Positions 36,755-46,155 of a stretch of DNA of 64,000 nucleotides are shown in pieces. Source of the stretch: Diorhabda sublineata (lineage: Eukaryota > Arthropoda > Insecta > Coleoptera > Chrysomelidae); NCBI RefSeq assembly GCF_026230105.1, contig NC_079482.1, forward strand, positions 19,158,001 to 19,222,000, written 5' to 3'. A program made the translations under genes and the position numbers. The notes under the pieces were generated by a model, which saw only the letters and a list, made by a program, of their open reading frames with translations, was not told where the DNA came from and made no database searches. How positions within the stretch are numbered: position 1 is the first letter of the stretch; every line of letters starts with the position of its first letter.

Positions 36755-37210
36755 AAATCTTCACCAATGTCCTCGAAAATGATGAGGACGGAATAAGAGT
36801 TAACGGCATTATGCAGACGACACAGTAAAATCTACAAAACTTGTTGAATAATGTTACCAAAGTTAGTCAAGAATAACCTTGAGAAGACCAAATATATAGT
36901 TGTCACCAGCAACTGTAGAGCAACTGTATGGGGGAGGCGATTCACTGGAAAGGGTCATGACTACATAGGTACAAATATTGAGTGCTCCGTGGATTTTTTG
37001 TTAAAAATAAGTATTCGAAACGGGAAAGCCCGAGCATCGTTTATGAATATCAAGGAGTTTATCTGTACCTGGGACCTGAGCTTGAAGCTGAGAACACGGA
37101 TATTAAAGTGCTATGTATTCCTAGTTTGTATGGCAGAGAAGCTTAAACTTAACGTATATTTCGAGACTAGAAGACTTCGAGAAAACTTTAATATCTTCAC
37201 CACATTATGA
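36755..37210 (+). pseudogene. RTE-type reverse transcriptase fragment with YADD motif
   Basis: The plus strand carries the palm and thumb of a non-LTR reverse transcriptase in shifted frames. DEDGIRVNGI near 36,782-36,810 is followed by HYADDTV at 36807-36827, the catalytic YADD box with both Asp residues retained. NLQNLLNNVTKVSQE follows near 36,830, and in the frame starting at 36851, NNLEKTKYIVVTSN. After a degraded stretch come KARASFMNIKEFICTWDLSL and KLRTRILKCYVFLV near 37,030-37,130, matching KARASFMxMKKLFxxxDLSLKLRTRLLKCYVFSVLLYG of RTE-like pol proteins. It ends there and is replaced by the RNase H region of a different element. Confidence 0.8.
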
Positions 37211-37329
37211 TATGAATCCAATAGCTCGTAATTGGAAGAATAATATTTTCTACAAAAAATGAACAGAAACGCCATTAAATGGTTTACAGTCGAATATAAA
37301 ACAACAGACAGAACTGGGATAAGAGTTTA

Positions 37330-38140
37330 TGGATTCGAAATCAAACACTCTGAAAGCCTGCGCAACACACCAAGCATATTATTAAAGTAGAAATTTGTGC
37401 AATTGAAAAATGTGTCTATTTCAATCCAGAGAACTATTGCAAACAGGAGATCATCATACTGTCCGATAGCCAAGCAGCCATTAGAGCTTTAAGTTCCAAT
37501 ATCATAAACTCTAAACCCGTTTAGCATTGCATAGAAAAATTAATCGAACTAGGCAAGAAAATTAAAGTTACTGATAATCTCGCAAAAGCGGAGGAGGACA
37601 AGACCTCCATGGGACCTGAACCCCTCTGTGATATTAACTACAGAACAATAGAAAAAGCATTGGAAGAGAAGGTACATAGGATCGAAACCAATTATTTGAT
37701 CAACCTACAGGGGCTGAGACAGGCAAAGACTCTCCTGGGAAACTATAACCAGAGAAGGTCTGCTGAATGTATCAACCTAAGTAAGAACAATCTACGAATA
37801 CTAACAGGAGTCCTATACGGGGCACTGTCGCCTCAATGACACCTGAAGACTCTAGATTTAGCAGATAATGCGGCGTGCAGATTTTGTTGCACAGAGGACG
37901 AAATCTCTATCCACATTCTCTCGAAGTGTAAAGCACTACGGAACTCCAGAGCGCTACACCTGGGAGCGTATGAAATAGAAGACGAAGATCTCTAGCCGCT
38001 ACAGACATCTCACATTCTAGATATTCTAAATGGAGGGGAATTAACAGATCAGCTGTAAACACTGGGTTCTCCAGTATCATAGCAAGGAAAGGGGACATAA
38101 TGCTTCCTTTGAGTCGCAGTATATGTGACACCCGAATATC
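37330..38140 (+). pseudogene. Non-LTR retrotransposon RNase H and C-terminal domain, decayed
   Basis: Near 37,385-37,530 the plus strand reads VEICAIEKCVYF then IIILSDSQAAIRALSSNIIN, an RNase H core with the catalytic Asp of SDSQAA. A TAG follows within SKPV*HC. Downstream come LRQAKTLLGNYNQRRSAECI, NLSKNNLRILTGVLYG (37,700-37,825) and ACRFCCTEDEISIHILSKC (37,876-37,930), a CCHC-like Cys/His motif, then RALHLGAYEIEDEDL. The 3' tail (GAGTCGCAGT...GTGACACCC near 38,110-38,130) matches the tail of the 7.9-8.56 kb copy. Since RTE elements lack RNase H, this fragment is from a different family than the RT just upstream. At least two stops interrupt it. Confidence 0.8.
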
Positions 38141-38683
38141 TATTCTTTACTCTACTCTACCCTCTAAATAAAATGATTGAAAACATTGCATATGGAAACA
38201 CAATTTAGTTTGACGGTTGAAAATATTACCAAAAACATAGAAAATAAAGTTAATTATAAATATAATTCCATTAATCTTGAGACAAGAGTTCGTACACAAA
38301 CAGTTAAGAGAATGTGGGGCAGTACTTCATGGGTGAACAAGAGATATAGGGGGACAACGAGATATTATAATGAATCTTATTTATCAATGATTATATGACA
38401 ATAGCATCAAATAAAGGAAAATAGAGACTGTGTTAAACTAAAGTCCGGCTTATTTTCCACCATTCATTACTATGACTTCAACTAAATTGTTTTGAATTTT
38501 GTATTTTGATTTTAAATTAAATGTTTTATTTTATGATTCGTTTCAAAAATATTAGTTGTAGATTGACGGCAATTAAAAATCGCTGTAGCTGCGATGCGGT
38601 TAATATCGAACAAATTCTACGATTTTTTTTTGATATCCTCCTCGTAAACAGACAAATTATTTCTAAATTAGTTGAATCGAATG

Positions 38684-38685
<2 letters not shown>
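38141..38685. other. No gene recognised
   Basis: AT-rich sequence leading into the microsatellite. Open frames extending through the TA run are artefacts. Confidence 0.5.

Positions 38686-38769
<84 letters not shown>
38686..38769. repeat. (AT)42 microsatellite
   Basis: A perfect alternating AT run of about 84 bp. It produces Ile-Tyr repeats on both strands (38521-38952 plus and 38526-38810 minus), which are not genes. Confidence 0.97.
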
Positions 38770-38772
<3 letters not shown>

Positions 38773-39149
38773 TTGAATAATAAAAGATATGAGTTACTAA
38801 TAATAAACAAATCAACTAAGAGTTCTCAGAAATTATTAAATAATTTATTAAATTGCATGACCAACAGTTGTCGAATTTATTCCTGCATACGAAATCAAAA
38901 AAATTTACATAATTTGATCGTGCACTCGTATAATTTAATTTTAACGTATTAGTTACCATACCATTACTCTAATTATCTATCAATAACACGACTCATCACG
39001 TCATTTATCCTCACATAAATAACTTGTTGAATTGAATTTATTGAGTTTCCAATGCAATTTAAACTTGTTCACATTGTTTATGAATTACCTCTAGAGTCTT
39101 ATTACAAAGTTTGACCAAACATACAACGAATAATTATATTACAAAGTAA

Positions 39150-39470
39150 AAAAGGTAACTTGAAATTTGATTGATCGTATTGGCTAACAATGCACCTATT
39201 CCAATATTGACCAAGACTGGGAGCATTCCTCGAAGGTTTCTTTAGAAAGGGATTTCATCTGCTCCGTAGTCGATTTCTCAATATCAGGATGGTGAGAAAA
39301 TGTTTCGCTTCCATCACAAAAAATTTGATTTAATCTCGTCGGCTAACAGTGCACTCATTCAAACTTTGCGTCTATGAGTGAAAGCATTTCTGAAAGCCTC
39401 TTTCATGAATAGTCTGTTGTCGCACTCTCAATAATAGGAATGATGACAAATTCCCCTTTAATTGTTTCAT
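39150..39470 (-). repeat. Two diverged copies of a ~165-bp segment, possibly mariner C-terminus
   Basis: AATTTGATTGATCGTATTGGCTAACAATGCACC at about 39,167 recurs as a diverged copy at about 39,326 (AATTTGATTTAATCTCGTCG, then GGCTAACAGTGCAC). Each is followed by a related GAGCATTCCTCGAAGG or AAGCATTTCTGAAAGC block. On the minus strand the copy near 39,270-39,180 reads EQMKSLSKETFEEC then QSWS, which resembles the end of mariner transposases, so the pair may be a locally duplicated transposase tail. The protein match is weak. Confidence 0.4.
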
Positions 39471-39823
39471 TCACACCCAAGTCTCGTATTAAATCTGGCG
39501 ACTAAGACGAATGTGAATAAACTGGAAGACCTTTAGTGAGCAAAAATTCACTATTTATCACCTTGATGCTCACGGTTTTTAAAGAGAGAGTTAAGCAACA
39601 AGTTTTCCATCGAGAATCTATGCAAAGTGAAGCACGATTGTTCAACAGTTGGAGCATACTTAACAAAGGACAATCTTGCACTGATAGCTTCTTATAACCT
39701 CATTAAAAATGAAAGAGTACGTAGAGTATGTTTGGTAGAGTAATGGTAGAGTACGTTTACGGAGATTTATATTGAAATTTATATATCATACCTATTTACC
39801 TATGGTAAGTACTTATTTATATA

Positions 39824-40790
39824 TCACTAGCGGACCCGACAGACGTTGTCTAGTACCACGTTTTAAATGTAAACTTTTGGAAATTAGCTGTAACAATTAG
39901 ACTGTTTTGATGAAAAAATCACAATTAAACCAATTGATAGCGTGTGAGTATGTATATTAATAATTAGTATGCTTTCAGAGATGTTGAATGTATAAGCTGT
40001 GTTGAATAAAAACTTAACTAAAGTCTTGTTAATTGAGAGTGAAAACGTTGAATCTTCAACTATTCTATAACGGGTATTTATTCTTAGAGTTAATTATCTA
40101 CAAATACTGAAATTATCGTAATGCCATTGGATGTACAATATTTTTGGTTAATCCTTGAGATGTATAAACAAATAAATTCGATAGTTTTCCCACTCTCGAG
40201 CACGCAACAAGAATTAAACTCACGGATTTTACGCAAAAACAACTTTGGTTGAGATGTGTTTCCAGCTAATAGCATTTTCAAAGGTTCTGGTTCACCTTTG
40301 TATTTGAAAGAATGACAATATTGACATTCTTTGTCCATACTACCAATCATGATTAGCGAACGTGATGAATAGTCTATTTCAGGGTCATATTCAAACGCAA
40401 GGCGATTAAACGATGCTCGTGTCATGATGATTTTGCACCCGCTGTCGCTCATTTACTCTGTGAGCGTCGGTCACTCGTTGCCTACACATGAAGTCTATTG
40501 TCTCCATAGACTATACTTATGCTAACTTAGAATCTGATCTCAACGCCATCTACCAGGCGCAACTAAAACTCAAATATACTTTTGAATATCTGACACGACT
40601 ACAGCGCTGTCTACCGGAATTCTATGGAAAACGGTCTAACATCAACAACAATTTAAAAATAATTGATAAAACATTATATAGTTGATCGAATTGTGAATCT
40701 AAAACATTCTCAAACCCCCTTGAATACACACCAAAAATTTCATCAAAATCGGTCCAGCCGTTTAGAATTACAAACACACGAAGATTTATA
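39824..40790. mobile_element. Helitron-like remnant, interrupted by a mariner insertion
   Basis: The start TCACTAGCGGACCCGACAGA (39824) followed by CGTTGTC is a widely dispersed insect repeat end with the 5' TC of Helitrons. At the other side, CATCAAAATCGGTCCAGCCG (40741-40760) followed by a run ending in ACACACGAAGATTTATATA is the matching family end. Between them, the minus-strand frame at 40090-40452 encodes part of a Helitron protein. The mariner at 40793-42044 inserted at a TA within the terminal segment, so the last bases of the Helitron may lie just after 42046. No Rep HUH motif or helicase domain remains. Confidence 0.6.
40090..40452 (-). pseudogene. Helitron protein N-terminal fragment
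   Basis: The 120-codon frame contains MDKECQYCHSFKYKGEPEPL followed by KMLLAGNTSQPKLFLRKIRE and FNSC. Helitron Rep/helicase proteins of arthropods have here MxxxCxxCxALKFKGExPGLCC...PPEPLxxLLxG...SKxFLxxIRxYNSCFQM. The CxxC pair and the downstream FLxxIRxxNSC block are clear. The segment between KGEP and PEPLK, including the CC pair, is missing, apparently by deletion across a repeated GEP/PEP. The region before the motif (RASFNRLAFEYDPEIDYSSR) fits the preceding linker. The Rep and helicase domains are absent, so this is a non-autonomous remnant. Confidence 0.6.
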
Positions 40791-40792
40791 TA

Positions 40793-42044
40793 CGAGGCAT
40801 ATTTTTTAAGTAAGTACCGTTTTGCGATTCCGCCGTCGCAACCCTAAGGTCGGCGTTCCGCATATGCGCGCTGGTCACCTACATCTCTTGTCTACGCACT
40901 GACGCCATTACTGTCTGATTCTTCATTGTGTACGTTGTTTACTGAGTGTTTAAGATGCCTCCGACAATCGTGAGTCCCGCCGATTGTGAAGTACGGGCTG
41001 TTATACGATTTCTTAGTGCTAAAGGCGTAAAACCGATCGATATTCATCGTTAGATCTGTGAAGTTTACGGACAAAACATTATGAGTGATGGAAGGGTGGA
41101 GGAAAGGGTGAGAGCATTTAAAGTGGCCGCACAAATGTGCATGATGAAGAACAGAGTGGGTGTCCTTCGGTCGTTAATGAAGATTTGGTACAGAAATTGG
41201 ACGAAAAGATGGAAGAAAACAGACGCTTTACAATTTCATCATTGTGCGACAACTTTCCTCAATAATCTCGTAGTGGTGTGTATCGCATTTTGACCGAGAA
41301 CATGAAATACCGGAAATTGTGTTCACGTTGGGTTCCAAAAATGTTGACGGATTTGCACAAAACCCAACGTTTAGGTAGTACATAGACTTTCTTTGAGCGG
41401 TACCACAATGAAGGTGAAGATTTTTTAGACCAAATTGTTACTGGTAACGAAAAATGGGTGGCCTACCTCACACCAGAATCGAAACAACAATCCATGGTAT
41501 GGCGACATTCATCATCACCCAAAAAAGTGAAGTTCAAGCAAACAAGACAATCAATGCAGCGTCATATTGTGAGACATTGAACAATCTGCGTCGGGCAATC
41601 CAGAACAAAAGACGTGGCAAGTTGAGTAAGGGTATCGTTTTGCTGCATGACAATGCCCGTCCACATGTGGCTAATCGGACAAAAGATCTCATCAAATCTT
41701 TTCAATGGGAAACTCTAGATCATCCTCCCTACAGCCCTGATCTGGCGCCCAGCGACTACCATTTGTTCCTGCACTTGAATAAACAACTGGGCGGTCAGCG
41801 TCTTCAAGACGATAACGAAGTCAAAACAGTTGTGATACAGTGGTTAACAAGTCAGGAGGCAGAATTTTATGAGGAGGGTATCCAAAAACTGGTGCCACGT
41901 TATTACAAATGCCTCAATATTCACGGAAATTATGTAGAAAAGTAGATTAAGGTACAGGATTTCATGTAAAAATAAAATTATTGTGATATCTTTGCACTTC
42001 TTTATTTAATTCCAAAACGGTACTTACTTAAAAAATATGCCTCG
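40793..42044 (+). mobile_element. Mariner element, 1252 bp, intact ends
   Basis: Two 32-bp inverted ends match perfectly: CGAGGCATATTTTTTAAGTA followed by AGTACCGTTTTG at 40793, and its complement ending at 42044. Each is flanked by TA. Size and structure are typical of mariner. The perfect ends contrast with a transposase that is thoroughly mutated, so the copy is dead but could still be a substrate for a related enzyme. It is inserted in the terminal part of the Helitron-like repeat, and so is younger than that repeat. Confidence 0.9.
40955..41945 (+). pseudogene. Mariner transposase (DD34D), inactivated
   Basis: The reading frame begins ATGCCTCCGACAATCG at 40955 (MPPTIVSPADCEVRAVIRF, the usual start with its first HTH). 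Codon 33 is TAG (41051-41053), where relatives have Gln, consistent with CAG to TAG. Frameshifts follow near 41,100-41,170. The block around the first catalytic Asp reads TGNEKWVAYLTPESKQQS near 41,440, with Asp changed to Asn. After another shift near 41,555 the frame stays open to the natural end. It includes LLHDNARPHVA (second Asp) and HPPYSPDLAPSDYHLF (third Asp, 34 residues later), ending YYKCLNIHGNYVEK at 41945. Length and order fit a ~345-residue mariner transposase. At least one stop, two frameshifts and loss of a catalytic residue rule out activity. Confidence 0.9.
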
Positions 42045-42059
42045 TATATAAAGATTTGG

Positions 42060-42290
42060 TAATCTATCTAGGTCATGTAATGGAAGTGAGAGCAATTTCA
42101 TTTTTCACTTAGAAGAATGTCTTGCAGATGTATTTACTCAATATGACGAAATAATATGAGGGGGTGATATTAACAGTACCTTACTAAACGTTAAAAGAAA
42201 ATATTTAATTAAGAACAATTTATTACTGAACTGAATTACAGCTACCAGAAAATCATCTATTGATATAGATTCGTTGTGCGTGCGCGCGTA
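42060..42290 (+). pseudogene. Non-LTR retrotransposon endonuclease fragment
   Basis: The plus strand reads FIFHLEECLADVFTQYDEII, stop, GGDINSTLLNVKRKYLIKNN then LLLN. This resembles the apurinic-type endonuclease of non-LTR elements (LExxLxxVxxxYDEIIxxGDFNxxLL...LxxxLxxxxL), with the GDxN metal-site block visible as GGDIN. Only about 70 codons remain. The family within the jockey/CR1/R1 group cannot be given. Confidence 0.5.
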
Positions 42291-43104
42291 TTTCGAAAAC
42301 AATCGATCACTTATTCGAGTTCGAAGCCGACGATTGTATCGGTTACATTATCGACTGCGTAATATTGCGGAACCTCCAAGCAATTTTAGCTAGGATCCAG
42401 ACACACACACACACATAAAAATCTATAAAATTCAGATTGTGCAAACTCTTAATGATTTCGTTATAAGATTGAATTTTGTGAATGCAATGTTAGAGAGATT
42501 TTACAATTTCAACAACATGTTCTTCAGCGAAGAGGTACATTTTCATTTGGATGGATACGTAGATCGCCAAACTTCGCCCTACTTTCATGAATATAACTGA
42601 GGGCATCCAGTGACTGTAAATTCTCTACGTTATGTCGACATGATACGTAATTTTTTCAGGCCTCATCTCCAATATATATTAACCGGGATGGGGCTACATC
42701 GCTCACAACTAACTCTACATTGCACGAGTTGTTCCCAGAAAAGGTGATTTCATGAAGAGGTGGTATTGAATGACCACCTCGGAGCCCTGAGTTGACCCCA
42801 TCTGATTTTTTCTTGTGGGGTTATCTTTAGAGTGTGGTCTACGAGAATAATGCACGAAATTTGACAGATTTAAGAAGCAATATAGAAGAAAAAATCCATA
42901 TTCTTCGACTATTCTTTAAAAAGTTTTTGAAAATGTACACAAATAGTTTGAGGAGTGCCGTCAACGTGATTGCCGTCATTTAAACAATGTCGTGTTTAAA
43001 AAGTAACATTTTGTTTTTTATCTTTCAATTCATACATATGAAAATAAGTATAATGTATTTTTTTTCAATTAAAGTAGTTGGATCGTTATGAGACACCCTG
43101 TACT
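42280..43104 (+). pseudogene. Decayed transposase (DUF4817-type N-terminus, Tc1/mariner superfamily)
   Basis: The N-terminus reads RAYFENNRSLIRVRSRRLYR then LHYRLRN near 42,283-42,370. This matches the VRxYFxxxxSxxxxxRxFRxRFxxR start of transposases with a DUF4817-type HTH. Near 42,523-42,580 FSEEVHFHLDGYVDRQTSPY matches FSDEAHFHLNGYVNRQNCRYW, with the first Asp changed to Glu. Near 42,790-42,880, in other frames, PHLIFSCGV sits where WPPRSPELTPSDFFLWG would be, followed by a remnant of VYENNARNLTDLRSNIEEKI. The element end is probably ACACCCTGTA at about 43,094-43,104. Stops and frameshifts are frequent. It is inactive. Confidence 0.65.
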
Positions 43105-43558
43105 TCGATTAGTATAGAGTAGCACTCCATCTGAGACCATGATAAAAAGCTTAAAATCTAAGGGATAGATTTTATAGATTAGTTTATTGTTATATCATTA
43201 TTATTTAAATAGTTATAAGTCATTTAATTTGAGATTAAATATATTTTCCAATATAAGCCGAAAACATCTATGATAATCATACCGATGAAGTACCCTTATC
43301 TATTCTTGATTATCTTAGAAATCGATGGCGTAAGATGTGTTAGTTTATGACACAGTTTTTCTTATTCAAGACATCAATCAACGTTATCGTGAGCGACAGA
43401 GAATTAATTCTTCTTTCCTATATCCCCAAATATGGAAAAGTTGTAAATTCAAATAATTGCATATCACTGACAGTGGAATAAGAGTTTCATAGAAATAGAT
43501 TATGATAAAAAATATCTTTGATCCATAAACAGAATTCAACTCCCAACGTTGCTTATAA
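43105..43558. other. No gene recognised
   Basis: AT-rich sequence, ending in the TAA target site of the next element (43556-43558). Confidence 0.5.
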
Positions 43559-43917
43559 GGGCCCTTTCACACCAAACGTATCAGAATCAGTTGAATCTGA
43601 TTGATCAAGATTCGGCTTCGAGCGCTCCGTTTAAATGTGAAGGACTCTTTTCCCGCCTTCAGACCGGACGAATCTGGTTCAATCAGGTTTGATTCGAGGT
43701 CGCACTTGATTCAACCTGTCAGATTCCTCGTTCGGTCAGTCTTGAATCAACAACCATACGAGATGGACGTGGAGTTTTAATTTTAAAAGTTAAAGAAAAT
43801 AGTGCGATTTATGACACAGTGATTCAGCTGGTGTGAAAGAGTGGAGATGACGAATCAGATTCAACTTGATTCGGAGTGATCCTGATTGATTTGGATTCGT
43901 TTGGTGTGAAAGGGGCC
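43559..43917. mobile_element. PIF/Harbinger-type MITE, 359 bp
   Basis: The left end GGGCCCTTTCACACCAAACG (43559) and the reverse complement of the right end, GGCCCCTTTCACACCAAACG (ending 43917), match with one mismatch over 20 bp. TAA flanks on both sides (43556-43558 and 43918-43920) are the 3-bp target duplication of PIF/Harbinger elements, and GGGCCCTTTCACAC-like ends are usual for that superfamily. The interior is rich in repeated GATTCRR/TYGAATC words on both strands, so the element folds extensively. It has no coding capacity. Confidence 0.85.
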
Positions 43918-43920
43918 TAA

Positions 43921-44599
43921 GGCTCAAGTATACGGGGCGAGTTTACAAGCTAACAAGCCGGCTAGTCGGCGAGTGTGCTAATACTTGAGTACACGCAAAC
44001 TTCCCACTTGCTCAGTAGCCAACTAGATGGCGTGTTGAAACCACTTGTAGCTGTCTGTTAATTATGTTAGGTTATTGTGAAGATATGCTAAGTTATTGGT
44101 AGTTTTTCTACGGTATCCCATCTAGATCCTGTTATGAAAATGAAGTGTAAAACTAGTGATATTTCATTGTTTTTCCAAGTATACCAACAATTTCCTATCT
44201 TGTGGAACATTAAAGATAAAGACTACGGCAACAAATCGTTGAGGGATGCGAGTTTTAAGAAACTTATGTCTGAGCTGAAAGAAAATCAGTTGTTAGGCGA
44301 AATGGATTCGAAGCTACTTAAGTCTAAAATCAAATCCATTAAAGATGTCCTCTGACATCTTCAAGACCAAAGCTACTAGCAACTTGTGCGCAATCTACTG
44401 TGAGTACATGCGGCTAGTTTACAAGCTAACTCTCTCAAAAGCTGGCGAGTGTTGTGAAAAGTCGCCGGCAGTTGAACTTTTTCAGATCGTTTTTACAAGC
44501 AACTAACGGAGCGGGAGCATCGAGTACACTGGACGAGTTTACGAGCTGCTTGTGAAAAAGCCGGATTGTAGCTTGTTAATTCGTCCCGTGTACTTGAGC
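43921..44599. mobile_element. PIF/Harbinger-type element with MADF-like ORF, 679 bp
   Basis: The left end GGCTCAAGTATACGGGGCGA (43921) pairs with the right end TCGTCCCGTGTACTTGAGCC (ending 44599), about 18 of 20 matches as inverted repeats. The left end directly abuts the TAA target site of the preceding MITE. The right flank is TAT instead of TAA. Subterminal regions hold several copies of GTTTACAAGCTAAC and GGCGAGTG-type words in both orientations, as expected for transposase binding sites. The interior carries the MADF-like frame at 44134-44355. The DDE transposase gene is absent, so the element is non-autonomous. Confidence 0.75.
44134..44355 (+). CDS. MADF-like DNA-binding ORF of a Harbinger-type element (73 residues, truncated)
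   Basis: The frame starts with two possible Met codons (residues 1 and 3). Residues 9-60 read ISLFFQVYQQFPILWNIKDK, DYGNKSLRDASFKKLMSELK and so on. The pattern (hydrophobic LFFQVYQQFPILW, DYxNKxxRxxxFxxLxxEL) is that of a MADF domain, a Myb-like DNA-binding fold of ~80-90 residues. PIF/Harbinger elements often encode a second Myb/MADF-type protein that helps the transposase enter the nucleus and bind the element's ends, which fits its place within the inverted repeats. The last helix is cut by TGA at 44353-44355, and no continuation was recognised, so it is probably truncated. The frame is free of internal stops. Confidence 0.6.
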   Translation: MKMKCKTSDISLFFQVYQQFPILWNIKDKDYGNKSLRDASFKKLMSELKENQLLGEMDSKLLKSKIKSIKDVL

Positions 44600-44647
44600 C
44601 TATACTTCATTAACGATATTAACCGTGGCGTGAATGCTTTTTAAATA

Positions 44648-44690
44648 CAGTTGAACCTCTCTGAACGGGCAATGTGCCAATCCGGCACTC
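44648..44690. repeat. Possible pogo/Tigger-type terminal end
   Basis: CAGTTGAACCTCTCTGAACG (44648) directly follows TA and strongly resembles the outer end of pogo/Tigger elements. A degenerate opposite end (GGAGGGTTCAATTG near 45,495) would give an element of about 860 bp, but this is weak. No pogo transposase motif was found in between. Confidence 0.35.
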
Positions 44691-45629
44691 CAATGATCCG
44701 GCGCTCTCAAACAGCCGTGCTACGATACACGACATACGAAAAAACAAAGACAAAATTGAATTATTTTGCAAAAACATTGATAATTTAAAAACCTCAAGAA
44801 AAACATTGAAAATCGGTTCCTCTAAAGGCGAAACAGGCATACTCTGATTACAGGAGAAGTTCACAAAGAAAAAGATAGATTCTAGAATGTAGAGAAATTG
44901 TTTCCCTTTGTTTGTTTTCGTTGCTTCTAAATCTTATCATGAATCACAATAATATGGATTATTACTTTTTCCATCTCTCGAAAGTTATTTCTTTTTATAA
45001 CTTTACTCGATATTTCACTCCGTTGTATAGGAAATTCTAATTTCTTTAGAATTGTTGTTGATATGTCAAGAATTCTCCTTTTTTTTATAATCATAGGAAA
45101 TAATTCCTGCGATACACATTCTTTGTTTTTGTATAAAGCGTGAATCAAGCTGCGGATTTGTGCTTTGAATTCGGGACGTAACGTATCAGCGAATGAATTC
45201 GGACGGAGGAGTGGTAATTTATTAGTTGTGCCGTTTATAAAAATATACACAATAGAACAGGTATGGTAAAATTTATGACTCAATCATAATCCACCATTGG
45301 CTCGTATTTTATAAGATAATATATATAAAGTTTATTACTACATGCTGTATAAAGTCAAAAAAACAAAATTCCAGGTTTTATGGTAACTGTAAAATAAAAT
45401 TAATTAATCAAAGTGGTTCTTTCAAATATTGATTTTTTGAATTCTTCTTATAATTAGTCCAGTTATTCTTGTTGAGTCTAGTCTCTAATTCTATGGAGGG
45501 TTCAATTGCTTTACTCCTTTTTATTAACAATTCTCTTTTTGTTTATTAAAGACGCAGTACGTTTTTATAATAAATAGTATGGAGTGAGACAGAAATAAAA
45601 TTAGGGTATTGTTAAGATATTATTGAAAA
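44691..45629. other. No gene recognised
   Basis: The minus-strand open frames 44619-44864 and 44927-45283 (118 codons) were inspected. The latter has a basic, protein-like stretch (RPEFKAQIRSLIHALYKNKE) but no known motif. If the pogo-like ends are real they would lie inside that element. Confidence 0.35.
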
Positions 45630-46155
45630 CAAAAGTTTAAAGTAGCCGCCGGACCAAGGCAAATATGTGAAATTTAAGGTGAAGACACAGTTAAAGAGAA
45701 AACGGCAAGGCGTTGGTTCAATCGTTCTATTAAGGATAAAGATCAGGTCATCTACTTGCGTGGGATAATGAAGTTACAAGTGAAGCAGTGGAAAATCAAG
45801 CCAGTACCAGCACTCGGTGATCATTTCATTCCCTTGGACCTTGTAAGGAATCCATATAACGGAATATTGGATATTGGATTATGGAATAGGGCCACACGAA
45901 TTAACAGCTCCTTGCCTTGCCGAAAGATGTTTATTGGAATTATTAAGGCTTAGTATCCATCAAAATTACTCAATCAATGCCGAGGTTTTATCGGAGAAAG
46001 ATGCGGAAAGCAGATTTTCTTACAACAACCATCCATATACAGCGAAAGTTACGTAGAATAAAATCAAAGGACTTGGTGGTATGATCTTCTACCGCATCCA
46101 GCATTTCATCCGGACCTTACACCTTCAGATTACTATTTATTCTTAAAGACCTTAC
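45630..46155 (+). pseudogene. Decayed, internally deleted mariner transposase
   Basis: Near 45,655-45,735 the plus strand reads RQICEI, stop, GEDTVKEKTARRWFNRSIKD, matching RQICEVYGEDxVxERTARKWFxRFKEG, the first HTH region of mariner transposases. Near 46,095-46,140 LLPHPAFHPDLTPSDYYLFL matches LPHPAYSPDLAPSDYHLF with the third Asp retained. Between them only degraded sequence is left, and the first and second catalytic Asp blocks are not recognisable. The distance (about 350 bp instead of ~650) shows a large internal deletion. Confidence 0.7.

Noticed and set aside
38521..38952. 143-codon frame on the plus strand and 94-codon frame on the minus strand
   Set aside because: Both are driven by the (AT)42 microsatellite, which reads as alternating Ile-Tyr; the flanks carry no motif.
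44927..45283. 118-codon minus-strand frame as a pogo transposase
   Set aside because: No CENP-B-type HTH or DDE motif is visible; the nearby pogo-like end is not enough to assign it.
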